A stretch of DNA of 64,000 nucleotides from contig NZ_JAHLOF010000006.1 in NCBI RefSeq assembly GCF_018917235.1, forward strand, positions 124,001 through 188,000, written 5' to 3'. This DNA comes from Metaclostridioides mangenotii (lineage in GTDB: Bacteria; Bacillota; Clostridia; Peptostreptococcales; Peptostreptococcaceae). Every line of letters begins with the position of its first letter. Within the stretch, counting starts at the first letter, position 1. Below are positions 44,622-53,911 of the stretch, one piece after another. The position numbers were made by a program, and so were the translations under genes. A model generated the notes under the pieces. That model had not been told where the DNA came from and did no database searches. It saw nothing but the letters and a program-made list of their open reading frames with translations.

Positions 44622-46493
44622 CTACTCTGATATCTCTTCCTCAATTATCATTTCAGTTTGTATACCATCTAGCATGAAATCTAAACTCTCCTTAATATCT
44701 AATATATAAATTGGAACATATTCTTCTTCACTAACAATTTCTGTTTGTAAAGAAATATCTGGAGTCAGAACATCATCTACATCAATATCAAGTTTTGGCA
44801 TATTCGAAAGTATCTCAGTACAATTTTCATATTTTTCATCAGCCAATTTTTGATATATATCTAAACTCTTTTTGTAATATAAACTTGCAAGCATGTATTC
44901 GCATTTTTTACTGAACAATTCTGTACCTTCTTTAAAATACTTTTCTGCTTCGGAATATTCATTTAGCTTTATGCATAACTGACCTAAGTTATATATTGAG
45001 TCTATACAATCATTTGCTCTTGCTTTCTCATACCAATACTTCGCATTTGCATAATCTTTATAGTATATATCATTTATTCTACCTACCATATGTTGTGAAT
45101 ATACATTATCTTCATTAGCTGGTGTATCAAACATCATTTTTGCCTCTTCATACTTTTCTTCAGCAAAATAAATTCTTCCTAAGTGAATTCTTGCATTTAT
45201 ATGATTTTTATTTGCTGCAATCTCAAAGTATTTTTTAGCCCCTTTAGGATTACCTAAATTCTCATATATACATGCGAGTCTATAGCTAGATTGAATATCA
45301 CCATTTTCAGATGCTTTTTTATACCAATTAGTAGCCTCTTCAATGTTATCAATATCTTCATATATATTTCCTAGTTTTATCTGACAAGAAACAGAGCTCG
45401 GTAATCTCAAATAATAAGAAATAGCTAAATCATAGTCTCCATTTTGATAATATAAATCACCTAGATTTTCTAAAGAACTCTTACATCCGACTGAAATTGC
45501 ATCTTCATAATATTCTATAGCACTTTCATAGTCTTTCTCTTCAAAGTATATTCCTGCTAAATTATTCTTTGCTTCCGTTATATTTTCATCGGCCGCCATC
45601 TTATAGTACTCTTTTGCTTTTTCTATATTATTTTCTTTATTATAAAGATTCGCTAATCTGTATTTAGATAGCACATGGTTTTCTTCTATGGCTTTTTGAT
45701 AATATTCTATTGCATCTTCTATATCATCTTTTCTATCGTATATATACGCAAGTCTATACTGAGATTTTACATCTCCTTTATCTGCACTCTTCTTGTAGTA
45801 TTTCTCTGCCTCCTCTAGATTATCATTTATTTCCATAATCATACCTAGATTAAAACTCCCTTTTACATAACCTGTTTTATGGAGTTGTTTGTATAATCCA
45901 ACTGCTCCTTTGCTATCTTTTTTTTCACACATAATGACAGCAAGATTATATTTAGAATCATCATCTAGTAAGACAGACCCTTTTTTATATGCTTCGTAAG
46001 CTTCATCATCTCTCTCTAAATAACTATAAAGTATACCTAAATTGTAACATGCTTTACCAGAATTATTATCAGAAGCTTTTTTAAGCCACTTCTCAGCTCT
46101 ATCATAGTCTTTCATCATAAAATGGGTTACACCAAGATTGTTTTGAGCTTGAATATTACCTTGACTCGCTATTTTTTCATACCAATACAGACAGTATTCA
46201 TAACCTTTAAGCTTATAGTACATATTACCCAGCTCAAATGCAGCATCTTCGCTTCCATTTTTCCAAGCTAATGAAAACCACTCCTCAGCCTCTTTGTAAT
46301 TTTCTTTGTCTATTGATATAATACCTAATCGATATTGTGATTTAACATAATTATCTGAAGCAGCTACTTTATATGTATCAATAGCGCTGTCTAATTTTCC
46401 CATTTTTTCTAAAAGTGTTCCCTTCGCATGTATTACTTTAGGATCACTTGGTAAATCTTTTAATTTTTTTATGGAAAATTTTGTATTTTTCAT
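44622..46493 (-). CDS. Large Sel1/TPR-repeat protein
   Basis: The 623-residue protein is built almost wholly of about fifteen repeats of 30-36 residues. The unit pattern is A.KWYKKAAENGD..A.Y.LG.IY...KDYE.A, for example LEEAEKYYKKSADKGD and IEKAKEYYKMAADENI. It has no signal peptide or membrane helix, so it is probably a cytoplasmic scaffold. The C-terminal 60 residues are acidic and non-repetitive (DIDVDDVLTPDISLQ). Sel1-like proteins assemble partners in many signalling and secretion roles; here no partner is adjacent. AGGTAGGT precedes the ATG. Confidence 0.88.
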   Translation of the reverse strand: MKNTKFSIKKLKDLPSDPKVIHAKGTLLEKMGKLDSAIDTYKVAASDNYVKSQYRLGIISIDKENYKEAEEWFSLAWKNGSEDAAFELGNMYYKLKGYEYCLYWYEKIASQGNIQAQNNLGVTHFMMKDYDRAEKWLKKASDNNSGKACYNLGILYSYLERDDEAYEAYKKGSVLLDDDSKYNLAVIMCEKKDSKGAVGLYKQLHKTGYVKGSFNLGMIMEINDNLEEAEKYYKKSADKGDVKSQYRLAYIYDRKDDIEDAIEYYQKAIEENHVLSKYRLANLYNKENNIEKAKEYYKMAADENITEAKNNLAGIYFEEKDYESAIEYYEDAISVGCKSSLENLGDLYYQNGDYDLAISYYLRLPSSVSCQIKLGNIYEDIDNIEEATNWYKKASENGDIQSSYRLACIYENLGNPKGAKKYFEIAANKNHINARIHLGRIYFAEEKYEEAKMMFDTPANEDNVYSQHMVGRINDIYYKDYANAKYWYEKARANDCIDSIYNLGQLCIKLNEYSEAEKYFKEGTELFSKKCEYMLASLYYKKSLDIYQKLADEKYENCTEILSNMPKLDIDVDDVLTPDISLQTEIVSEEEYVPIYILDIKESLDFMLDGIQTEMIIEEEISE

Positions 46494-46694
46494 TATAAAT
46501 TACCTACCTATTTACGATATTTTATACTTGATATTATTATACAACAATATCACGCTTTGTACTGATTTTTTTAAGAATCTATTAATTAATTACTCTATTC
46601 TAACATCTTTTTATCGCTTTTTGTCTACTGGATTTAAATTTTTATTTAATATATAATAGTATTTGATATAATATTTATTTAAGGAGGTGAAACT

Positions 46695-47615
46695 ATGAGC
46701 TTTAGCAATATTTTTACACAAGTTGCGGTATTATTTATATTAATATTAGTAGGATACTTTATTAGAAGACTAGAATTACTTGATGATGAATCAACATCAA
46801 AAATTTCTAATCTAGCTATGTCAGTATTTTTACCAGCAATGATAATAGACTCAATGCAAATAGATTTTAATAACACTATGGTAAATAAGATATTACTTTT
46901 ACTAATAGTATCCGTAGTTGCATACGCGGTATCTATTGCACTAGCATTTTTACTTAAATTTGCATTCAAAAATGATAGTGATATAGGAATTTATCAATAT
47001 GTAATAATATTTTCAAATGTCGCATTTATGGGATATCCTGTCGTAGAGGCCGTTTTAGGTAAGGAAGCAATTTTTTATACAGCAATATACAATCTTCCTT
47101 TTAATTTATTTACCTTTACTATAGGAATATATCTACTTTCTAAAGGGAATAGTGACTACAAATTTTCAGCAAAATCTTTGATAAGCCCAGCTACTATATC
47201 TATTGTATTTGGACTTACATTGTTTGTAACAGGACTAAGACTTCCAGCATTTTTAAATAACTCTTTGAGTTTATTAGGAGGGGTTACAACTCCAATTTCA
47301 ATGCTTGTGATTGGAAGTATGCTTGCAAATTCTTCAGCTAAAGAATGTTTTTACAATAAAAAGCTATACTTTGTAACATTCATTAGACTTATATTGCTTC
47401 CGTTAGTCGTATTTTTCTTACTAAACAATCGAGTAGAAGATAGCATGATTGCCGCTATTCCTATCGTAATGACATCAATGCCAGCAGCCGCAAATACTGC
47501 CATAATGGCAAACCAATACGGCTCCAACGTCACATTAGCCTCACAGTGTGTTTTTTTAACCACACTATTCTCTGTGTTTACTATCCCAATAATAAACATG
47601 TTCTTGTTAGGTTGA
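46695..47615 (+). CDS. AEC-family transporter (auxin efflux carrier type)
   Basis: The 306-residue protein has about ten membrane helices in two halves. Typical motifs are NLAMSVFLPAMIIDSMQ near the N-terminus, FSNVAFMGYPVVEAVLG in the first half and LGGVTTPISMLVIGSMLA plus MPAAANTAIMANQYG in the second. Bacterial members carry malate, malonate or other carboxylates; the substrate here is not defined. AAGGAGGTG precedes the ATG. It is alone on the plus strand, and its start lies about 200 bases from the divergent Sel1/TPR gene. Confidence 0.9.
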   Translation: MSFSNIFTQVAVLFILILVGYFIRRLELLDDESTSKISNLAMSVFLPAMIIDSMQIDFNNTMVNKILLLLIVSVVAYAVSIALAFLLKFAFKNDSDIGIYQYVIIFSNVAFMGYPVVEAVLGKEAIFYTAIYNLPFNLFTFTIGIYLLSKGNSDYKFSAKSLISPATISIVFGLTLFVTGLRLPAFLNNSLSLLGGVTTPISMLVIGSMLANSSAKECFYNKKLYFVTFIRLILLPLVVFFLLNNRVEDSMIAAIPIVMTSMPAAANTAIMANQYGSNVTLASQCVFLTTLFSVFTIPIINMFLLG

Positions 47616-47756
47616 TTTATTCTTTGATGTATTGTACAATAGTTTATTCAAACAAATTGTACAGTAATATTAGTTTTTAGAATTCTATGCAATATGTATT
47701 TTTTTAATACATACATATTATAATATTATTATGTACATAAAATAGGAGGAATGAAC

Positions 47757-47903
47757 ATGGATTTAGACTTGCTTTTTAAAATAGCGCTAACAATTGTAGC
47801 CATAGGTATTTCATATAAAATTATCAAAGCAGTTGCAGGAGTTGCGTTTAAAGTAGCGTTAATTTTCGTGATAATATTATTCGTAGTTAGAATGTTTATG
47901 TAA
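47757..47903 (+). CDS. 48-residue two-segment membrane protein
   Basis: The short frame encodes MDLDLLFK, a hydrophobic stretch (IALTIVAIGISY), a basic turn (KIIKAVAGVAFK), then a strongly hydrophobic C-terminus (VALIFVIILFVVRMFM). AGGAGG lies seven bases before the ATG at 47757; an ATG two codons earlier is too close to that site. A 25-bp terminator follows. It is probably a small hairpin or single-pass inner-membrane peptide. I do not recognise a family. Confidence 0.6.
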   Translation: MDLDLLFKIALTIVAIGISYKIIKAVAGVAFKVALIFVIILFVVRMFM

Positions 47904-47924
47904 ATAAAATATTATTAAAACTAA

Positions 47925-47983
47925 AAATCACAACGTAACTTTTAGTTGGTATTTTATTCCAACTAAAAATTACATTGTGATTT
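47925..47983. terminator. Bidirectional 25-bp hairpin terminator
   Basis: Arms 47925-47949 and 47959-47983 pair over 25 bp with two wobble or mismatched positions and a 9-base loop. It lies between the 48-residue gene and the converging 75-residue gene. Confidence 0.8.
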
Positions 47984-47989
47984 CTTATT

Positions 47990-48217
47990 TTAGGTATTTA
48001 AATCTATATACGCCTCAACTTGAGGAATATACAATAGATTGTCTTTAATATGAGTATTTCCAAATTCTTTTAATATAATTCCCTTTTCATCTTCTGTAAT
48101 TTTGTACTTTATTATTTCCGAATCTTTCTTTATTTCTGCATGAAAGTAAAGTCCTTCGTACTGTTTAAATTTAAAATTAAATTTATTTCTTTCAAGTCTA
48201 ATAATTATCTTTTCCAT
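47990..48217 (-). CDS. Hypothetical protein, 75 residues
   Basis: This small soluble protein is rich in Ile and Lys and seems to be all-beta with one short helix (EKIIIRLERNKFNFKF; IKKDSEIIKYKITEDEKG; LYIPQVEAYIDL). No cysteine, signal peptide or membrane segment is seen. GGAGGAC precedes the ATG. It is the second gene of a two-gene operon after the 110-residue gene, with a 29-base gap. No family is recognised. Confidence 0.6.
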   Translation of the reverse strand: MEKIIIRLERNKFNFKFKQYEGLYFHAEIKKDSEIIKYKITEDEKGIILKEFGNTHIKDNLLYIPQVEAYIDLNT

Positions 48218-48246
48218 TTAGTCCTCCATTGATTATTTATGTAATT

Positions 48247-48579
48247 CTATTTATCCTCTCGTCTATCTATAGGCTTTAAATTTGGATCCCGGCTATAATA
48301 CCATTTCAATATTTGGCTAACTGTGTATGAAGAAGCAATTTCATCAGTAAGCAAAGGAAAGAAATTATAAACGCCTCTTTTTAATTTTTCACTTTTCTCT
48401 ACAAATATTCTTGGATGTGTAAATTTATCTACAATTTGATTAAATCTATATTTAAAGTACAGTTCTTTATCTTCAGATATAATATGTATGCAATCTTCAT
48501 CATAATCTCCAGCTTTTACATACCATAGAAACTGTACACCATTAAATTTAAGATGTCGCTTTCTCTTATTTATACCCAT
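48247..48579 (-). CDS. Hypothetical protein, 110 residues
   Basis: The basic, aromatic-rich soluble protein begins MGINKRKRHLKFNGVQFLWYVKAGDYDEDC and then shows HIISEDKELYFKYRF, suggesting a small beta-sheet domain with a charged tail (KPIDRREDK). A GGGGGGA site lies before the ATG. It forms an operon with the 75-residue gene. I recognise no family; the pairing suggests that the two proteins act together. Confidence 0.62.
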   Translation of the reverse strand: MGINKRKRHLKFNGVQFLWYVKAGDYDEDCIHIISEDKELYFKYRFNQIVDKFTHPRIFVEKSEKLKRGVYNFFPLLTDEIASSYTVSQILKWYYSRDPNLKPIDRREDK

Positions 48580-48926
48580 AATTATCCCCCCAATATAATT
48601 AAATCATTTCTTCTTAATAACTATGTTATTGTATTAAATAATAAATACTATGATTTTTTTAAAATTCTCTATACTATTTTTTATAAGATACCACTCTTTA
48701 AGGTTACATGCAAATAATTTTCTATACTTTTAGAATAAGTGACATAGACTCTCGGCAACAACCACATCCCTATTTTTATATAGAATATCATATACTTGCT
48801 TAAGCGGTCTAAATCTTAGCAGATTCTTACAGGTATATAATATTTATTTTAATAATATAAATATTAATATTTATATTTTCTAATTGTAATCCATAATTTC
48901 ATTTATTTTATATTTTTTTGATTAAC
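48580..48926. other. Gene-free spacer between divergent genes
   Basis: About 350 bases separate the hypothetical operon from the DUF3810 gene. No ribosome binding site linked to a frame is seen. The only clear signal is the extended -10 at its right edge. Confidence 0.5.
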
Positions 48927-48935
48927 TGATATAAT
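48927..48935 (+). promoter_or_regulatory. Extended -10 promoter of the DUF3810 gene
   Basis: TGATATAAT is a TGn-extended consensus -10 box. Transcription would begin at about 48942, past the first in-frame ATG at 48939, which supports the start at 48969. Confidence 0.65.
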
Positions 48936-48968
48936 AAGATGCATCAGAATATAGGAGTGAATTATAAA

Positions 48969-50114
48969 ATGATGAAAAAAAATCGCTTTAAAATAATGCT
49001 TATAACACTTTTGCCATTAGCAATCATGATAAACATTATTTCGTCTAAAACACCCGAATTTATTGAAGAATATTATTCATTGTGGTTAAACAAATACATT
49101 GTAATATTTTTAAGTTCTATTACAAGCTTTTTCCCATTTTCCATATATGAGATTATTATGTATGCAATTGTAATTTTTATTGCAGCATTTATATTTGTGT
49201 TTATTTATAAAATAAACAGAGGTAAACAAGAACTACTTGAATTTATCAAGTGCTCTTTTATAAATATACTTTGCATTATATCAACTGTATATTTTTTATT
49301 TATTGTTCTATGGGGTGTAAACTACAATAGATTGCCTCTTGAGACAACATTGTTAGATAATTTACAATTTAAGAATGGAGAGTATAGTAAAAAGCAAAAA
49401 GCTAATGAAAATAATGAAGATTTAGTAAATTTATATAGTTACTTAGTTAAAAAGTCAAATGAAACTAGAAAATTTACATCTAAAGACAGTAAAGGAATTA
49501 TGAAAAATAACACAGAATATAAAGGTGTTATCAATAGAGCTGATTTAGGATACAATAACGTAAATGTAAATCATATGCTTCCAGGTTTAGTAGGTGATTA
49601 CTCAAATGCAAAACCAGTAATTTCTTCTAATATTATGTGTTATACAGGTATCACGGGAATTTACTTTCCATTTACCGGTGAAGCAAATGTAAATATTGCA
49701 GTTCCTGACTTTACATTACCTGCCACTGTATGTCATGAGATGGCTCACCAACGTGGATATGCAAGTGAAGACGAAGCCAATTTCATAGCGTACATAACAT
49801 CTGTAAATCATCCTGATGCTGATTTTAAATATTCAGGTTATACACTTGCTCTAATGTACACTGGTTCTGCTCTTAGAAAGATAGATTACGATGAATATGT
49901 AAAAATTTCTTCAGACCTTTCTACCGATGTAAAAAATGACATAGTTAAAAATAGTGAATTCTGGGAAAATTATGAGGGAAAAATTGATCAGATTTCTAAT
50001 GAATTTAATAATACATATTTAAAATCAAACGGAATTAAAAGTGGTGTTCAAAATTATGGTCAAATGGTTGATCTTTTGTTGATTTATTTTAATTCCATAA
50101 ATTTTGATAGATAA
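48969..50114 (+). CDS. DUF3810 membrane protein with HExxH metallopeptidase motif
   Basis: The 381-residue protein has three N-terminal membrane helices (about 8-25, 35-85 and 100-125) and then an extracytoplasmic domain. CHEMAHQRG followed by EDEANFIAY is a zincin-type HExxH site with a downstream Glu, so zinc-dependent proteolysis is likely. ITGIYFPFTGEANVN is conserved in the family. The substrate is unknown. An ATG at 48939 overlaps the promoter; AGGAG precedes the ATG at 48969 by a normal distance, so that start is used. It is monocistronic. Confidence 0.82.
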   Translation: MMKKNRFKIMLITLLPLAIMINIISSKTPEFIEEYYSLWLNKYIVIFLSSITSFFPFSIYEIIMYAIVIFIAAFIFVFIYKINRGKQELLEFIKCSFINILCIISTVYFLFIVLWGVNYNRLPLETTLLDNLQFKNGEYSKKQKANENNEDLVNLYSYLVKKSNETRKFTSKDSKGIMKNNTEYKGVINRADLGYNNVNVNHMLPGLVGDYSNAKPVISSNIMCYTGITGIYFPFTGEANVNIAVPDFTLPATVCHEMAHQRGYASEDEANFIAYITSVNHPDADFKYSGYTLALMYTGSALRKIDYDEYVKISSDLSTDVKNDIVKNSEFWENYEGKIDQISNEFNNTYLKSNGIKSGVQNYGQMVDLLLIYFNSINFDR

Positions 50115-50261
50115 TTTTAAATTTTAAGTTATAACTTATATTGAATTTTTATAGACTTAGTCTTAAATCAATTTAATAATCAAAGAGTTATTAGGTTAAT
50201 TATAATAATACTTATATGCTTCGCCTTAGTAACTCTGCCTTATATACAGTAAAAAAATAAA

Positions 50262-50346
50262 AAACAGAAATAATTAAAATCGTTGATGGAATTAATCCTT
50301 AAGTCTAAGCTGTGGCCATCTTCGATATTTAATTAATTCTGTTCTA
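50262..50346 (-). terminator. Large imperfect terminator of the isoprenoid block
   Basis: On the minus strand AACAGAATTAATTAAAT and ATTTTAATTATTTCTGTT form long imperfect arms enclosing GATGG/CCATC. They are followed by a T-rich tract. The structure lies just after the ispG stop codon. Confidence 0.55.
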
Positions 50347-50367
50347 TTCTTTATTTTCACGTTATTA

Positions 50368-51423
50368 TTATAACTTACCTATTTCATCTAACAACTCTTC
50401 AACCAGATCGCTATCTTTTATTTTTCTAACAATTTCACCTTTTTTAAATAAAAGTCCTTCTCCTTTACCTCCGGCTATACCTATATCTGCTTCTCTAGCT
50501 TCACCAGGTCCATTTACAGCACATCCCATAATAGCAACGGTGATATCCTTGTCTAATTCGGAAATCTTGCTCTCTACCTTGTCAACTACACTAATTAAGT
50601 CAATATTACATCTACCACAAGTTGGGCATGATATAACTTTTATCTTGTCATTTAAAAGCCCTAGGCTTCTAAGAATTTCCTTTCCTACAGCAATTTCCTC
50701 AACAGGATCGCCTGTAAGCGATATTCTTATAGTATCACCTATTCCTTCAACTAGTAATGCTCCAACTCCTATAGATGATTTTATAGTGCCTTTTTTAATA
50801 CTCCCAGATTCTGTTATACCTACATGAAGAGGATAATCTACTCTCTCAGAGATCAATCTATATGCATCTATAGTTTTAAATATATCAGATGACTTCAAAG
50901 ATATAACTGTGTTGTAAAAATCTAAATCCTCTAATATTTTAATATGCCCCATAGCACTTTCTACTAAAGCCTCTGGCGTAGCCGATCCATACTTTTCTAG
51001 AAGTTCTTTTTCTAAAGAACCTCCGTTTACTCCTATTCTTATTTTTAGACTCTTTTCTTTGCATTTATCAACTACCATTTTCACTCTAGAAACATCTCCG
51101 ATATTTCCTGGATTAATCCTAACACCGTCTACACCTTGTTCTATTGCTTCAAGTGCCAATTTATAATCAAAATGGATGTCTGCTATTATCGGAATAGAAA
51201 CATTTTTTTTTATTTGCCCAATTGCTTTTGCAGCTACCATATCAGGAACTGCAACCCTTACTAAATCACAACCGGCCTTCTCAAGCTTATTTATTTGTTC
51301 AATTGTAGCTTTTGCATCTCTTGTATCTGTATTTGTCATTGATTGTACAGATATAGTGTTTTCTCCGCCAATCTTTATATTTCCTACACTTACTTCTCTA
51401 GTTTTCTTTCTTTTATAGCTCAT
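50368..51423 (-). CDS. ispG: 4-hydroxy-3-methylbut-2-en-1-yl diphosphate synthase
   Basis: IspG (GcpE) catalyses the penultimate step of the MEP isoprenoid pathway by reductive ring opening of MEcPP. The 351 residues include SMTNTDTRD, IPIIADIHFDYKLALEA, and the [4Fe-4S] ligands in SCPTCGRC near residue 260 with a third Cys in AIMGCAVNGPGEAR. The frame opens at a GTG at 51432, but AGGTG lies six bases before the ATG at 51423, which is taken. It is the last gene of the conserved rpsB-to-ispG block. Confidence 0.95.
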   Translation of the reverse strand: MSYKRKKTREVSVGNIKIGGENTISVQSMTNTDTRDAKATIEQINKLEKAGCDLVRVAVPDMVAAKAIGQIKKNVSIPIIADIHFDYKLALEAIEQGVDGVRINPGNIGDVSRVKMVVDKCKEKSLKIRIGVNGGSLEKELLEKYGSATPEALVESAMGHIKILEDLDFYNTVISLKSSDIFKTIDAYRLISERVDYPLHVGITESGSIKKGTIKSSIGVGALLVEGIGDTIRISLTGDPVEEIAVGKEILRSLGLLNDKIKVISCPTCGRCNIDLISVVDKVESKISELDKDITVAIMGCAVNGPGEAREADIGIAGGKGEGLLFKKGEIVRKIKDSDLVEELLDEIGKL

Positions 51424-51484
51424 ATTAATCACCTTTTATATTTATCTATTTATTTTATATTTCATTTATTTACGAAAAAAAATA

Positions 51485-51552
51485 AAACTTATTGATTATA
51501 TGTTATCACATTTTACAATTTGGTGCTATGCGAAACAATAATCGATAAGTTT
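51485..51552 (-). terminator. Terminator between rseP and ispG
   Basis: 14-bp arms (51485-51498 with 51539-51552), with one G-U pair and a 40-base loop, are followed on the minus strand by a T8 run. It may reduce transcription into ispG. Confidence 0.6.
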
Positions 51553-51568
51553 TTAATAACAATAATTT

Positions 51569-52579
51569 CTATTGAAATAATCTTAATATATCCTTATAAG
51601 TTATAAATATCATAAACAACATAAGGGCTCCAAAACCAACGAGGTTAACAAAACCTTCTTTATTTGGATCAAACTTCTTACCGCCTCTTATGCCTTCAAT
51701 AATTAACATTAGCACTCTCCAACCATCAAGTGCAGGTATTGGAAGTAAATTTAAAATACCAAGATTTAAGCTTATTACAGAAGCTAAGTAAAGCAAGTTT
51801 ACAATACCTGTCTTAGCTGCATCAGATACCATACCGATTACTCCAACTGGACCAGCTACTGAGTTAGCAACACCTCCTGGAACTGTCCCTGTTACAAGTT
51901 GACCTAAAAATGTAAACATCTGCTTTGTCATATTTACAGTTGTTTCAAACGAATATGTTATTGATCTGAATATGTTTTTTTCCATTTTAGGTGACATACC
52001 GATTAAATAAGTACCTTGTTTCTTTTCGGGAGTTACTTTTACTTCTTTTGTGACCCCATCTCTTTCCAATTCTATATTTAAATCTTTGCCTTCAGAGCCG
52101 TGTACTGTATTTACTGTTTGTTCCCATGAACCAACTTTCTTTCCATTGATTTTAAGTATTTTGTCTCCGGTCTCTATTCCAACCGTCTGTGCAGGTCCAG
52201 ACTTTATAAGTTCACCAACTATGGCTTCTTTTGACGGAACTCCTAATGACATAAACACTGGTATTAGAACAATTACCGCTAGTATTAAGTTGAATATTGG
52301 ACCAGCTAATATAGTACTTAGTCTGGCAGGAAGACTTTTATTTCCAAATGAGTCAGGATCATTTGAACTCTCATCTTCTCCTTCCATACTTACAAAACCA
52401 CCTAGTGGTAATAGCCTTAACGAATACTCAGTATCTCTTTTTATGCTAAAAACTTTAGGTCCCATACCGATAGCAAATTCATGAACCTTAACTCCACTCA
52501 ACTTTGCAAACAAAAAGTGACCTAGTTCATGAATAAAAATAATTATACTAAACAGTATAAGCGCAACTATTATAGTCAT
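51569..52579 (-). CDS. rseP: Site-2 protease RseP (RIP zinc metalloprotease)
   Basis: The 336-residue intramembrane protease cuts anti-sigma factors and signal-peptide remnants within the membrane. HELGH at 17-21 gives two zinc His and the catalytic Glu. A PDZ domain spans about 115-190. LNLLPIPALDGWR near 275 holds the Asp zinc ligand. There are four membrane helices. It lies eleven bases after dxr in the usual Firmicute order. GGAGAG precedes the ATG. No anti-sigma gene is visible in the window. Confidence 0.94.
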   Translation of the reverse strand: MTIIVALILFSIIIFIHELGHFLFAKLSGVKVHEFAIGMGPKVFSIKRDTEYSLRLLPLGGFVSMEGEDESSNDPDSFGNKSLPARLSTILAGPIFNLILAVIVLIPVFMSLGVPSKEAIVGELIKSGPAQTVGIETGDKILKINGKKVGSWEQTVNTVHGSEGKDLNIELERDGVTKEVKVTPEKKQGTYLIGMSPKMEKNIFRSITYSFETTVNMTKQMFTFLGQLVTGTVPGGVANSVAGPVGVIGMVSDAAKTGIVNLLYLASVISLNLGILNLLPIPALDGWRVLMLIIEGIRGGKKFDPNKEGFVNLVGFGALMLFMIFITYKDILRLFQ

Positions 52580-52590
52580 AAATTTCTCTC

Positions 52591-53745
52591 CTATCTATTA
52601 ATCCATTTTTTTACTGAATCTCTGCTCCATTTGTCAATCTCAAGAATTTCTTCTAAGGTTGCATTCTCTATGCTTTTATGAGATTCCAAAACTTTCTCTA
52701 TAAAATATGGTATGTCATAGAAACCTATTTTATCCTCTAAAAATTCATTTACTAATATTTCATTAGCAGAATTCAAAACTGCAGAATATGTTCCGCCTAG
52801 TTCAAGGCATTCATATGCTAGTTTTAAACAAGGGAATGTTTCAGGATCTGAATTTTCAAATGTCAATGTAGCTATCTTCGCAAAATCAACCCTCTCATAC
52901 TTGTTTGAAATTCTATCAGGGTATCCAAGAGCATACTGTATAGGCAATTTCATATCTGGGCAACCAAGTTGCGCAATAACAGAGCTGTCATCAAACTGTA
53001 CCATAGAATGAATAATGCTCTGGGGATGAACAACCACGTCAATATCATTATGATTTACACCAAACAGCCACTTAGCTTCTATAACTTCTAATCCTTTATT
53101 CATTAGAGTAGATGAATCTATACTTATCTTTCTACCCATACTCCAATTTGGATGTTTTAATGCCTCATTTTTAGTGACATTCAATAAATCATTTCTAGTT
53201 TTTCCTCTAAAAGGGCCTCCTGACGCTGTTAAGATTATCTTGTCAATGTTTTTTGAATTCTCACCTTGAAGAGATTGGAAAATAGCGCTGTGCTCGCTGT
53301 CTACAGGTAATATTTTCACACCATTTTTTTTTGCCAAGTCCATTATTAACTTCCCAGCCGTTACTAATGTTTCTTTATTAGCAAGAGCTATGTCAATTCC
53401 TTTTTTTATTGCCGCTACTGTCGGTTCAAGCCCAATCATACCAACTACAGCAGTTAATAGAATATCTATTTCATCCAAAGTTGATATAGCTTTTAGCCCA
53501 TCCATTCCACATAAAACCTCAACATTGATTTCAGCTGGAATACTTTCTTTTATTTTTTTATAACATTCTTTTTGATAAACCGCAACATATTTGGGTTTAA
53601 ATTCAACTATTTGCTCTAATAATAAGTCAATACTGCTATTCGCAGATATAGCTACTACTTCGAACTTATCTCTATTCTCTCTAACCACATCTAAGGTTTG
53701 CTTTCCAATAGAACCAGTTGAACCCAAGATTGATATTTTTCTCAT
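52591..53745 (-). CDS. dxr: 1-deoxy-D-xylulose-5-phosphate reductoisomerase
   Basis: This is the second enzyme of the MEP pathway and makes MEP with NADPH. The 384 residues begin [17 protein letters not shown] (NADPH loop). [12 protein letters not shown] has the metal-binding Asp and Glu, and ASGGPFR and [20 protein letters not shown] follow. The frame is open to 53820, but only the ATG at 53745 has AAAGGA and matches the family N-terminus. A terminator-like hairpin and an extended -10 upstream show that it also starts its own transcript inside the block. Confidence 0.95.
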   Translation of the reverse strand: MRKISILGSTGSIGKQTLDVVRENRDKFEVVAISANSSIDLLLEQIVEFKPKYVAVYQKECYKKIKESIPAEINVEVLCGMDGLKAISTLDEIDILLTAVVGMIGLEPTVAAIKKGIDIALANKETLVTAGKLIMDLAKKNGVKILPVDSEHSAIFQSLQGENSKNIDKIILTASGGPFRGKTRNDLLNVTKNEALKHPNWSMGRKISIDSSTLMNKGLEVIEAKWLFGVNHNDIDVVVHPQSIIHSMVQFDDSSVIAQLGCPDMKLPIQYALGYPDRISNKYERVDFAKIATLTFENSDPETFPCLKLAYECLELGGTYSAVLNSANEILVNEFLEDKIGFYDIPYFIEKVLESHKSIENATLEEILEIDKWSRDSVKKWINR

Positions 53746-53782
53746 ATAAGCAATCCTTTCTAAAAAAATTCCATTAACACTT

Positions 53783-53791
53783 ATTATACCA
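53783..53791 (-). promoter_or_regulatory. Extended -10 promoter of dxr
   Basis: TGGTATAAT on the minus strand lies 38 bases before the dxr start, after the cdsA hairpin terminator. TTAAAA about 16 bases upstream may be the -35. Confidence 0.55.
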
Positions 53792-53880
53792 TTTATACCA
53801 CTATTTTTAACATTATTCATATAAACTTCATTTATACAAACTAAGTTTTAAATTTAATTAATATTTTAAAGTATTATATA

Positions 53881-53911
53881 AAAAAATAAGCGCTCCAGCG
53901 TAAACTGGAGC
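53881..53911 (-). terminator. Terminator at the end of cdsA
   Basis: GCTCCAG/CTGGAGC (53892-53898 with 53905-53911) is followed by TTATTTTTTT on the minus strand. The stem begins in the cdsA stop codon. Confidence 0.8.
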
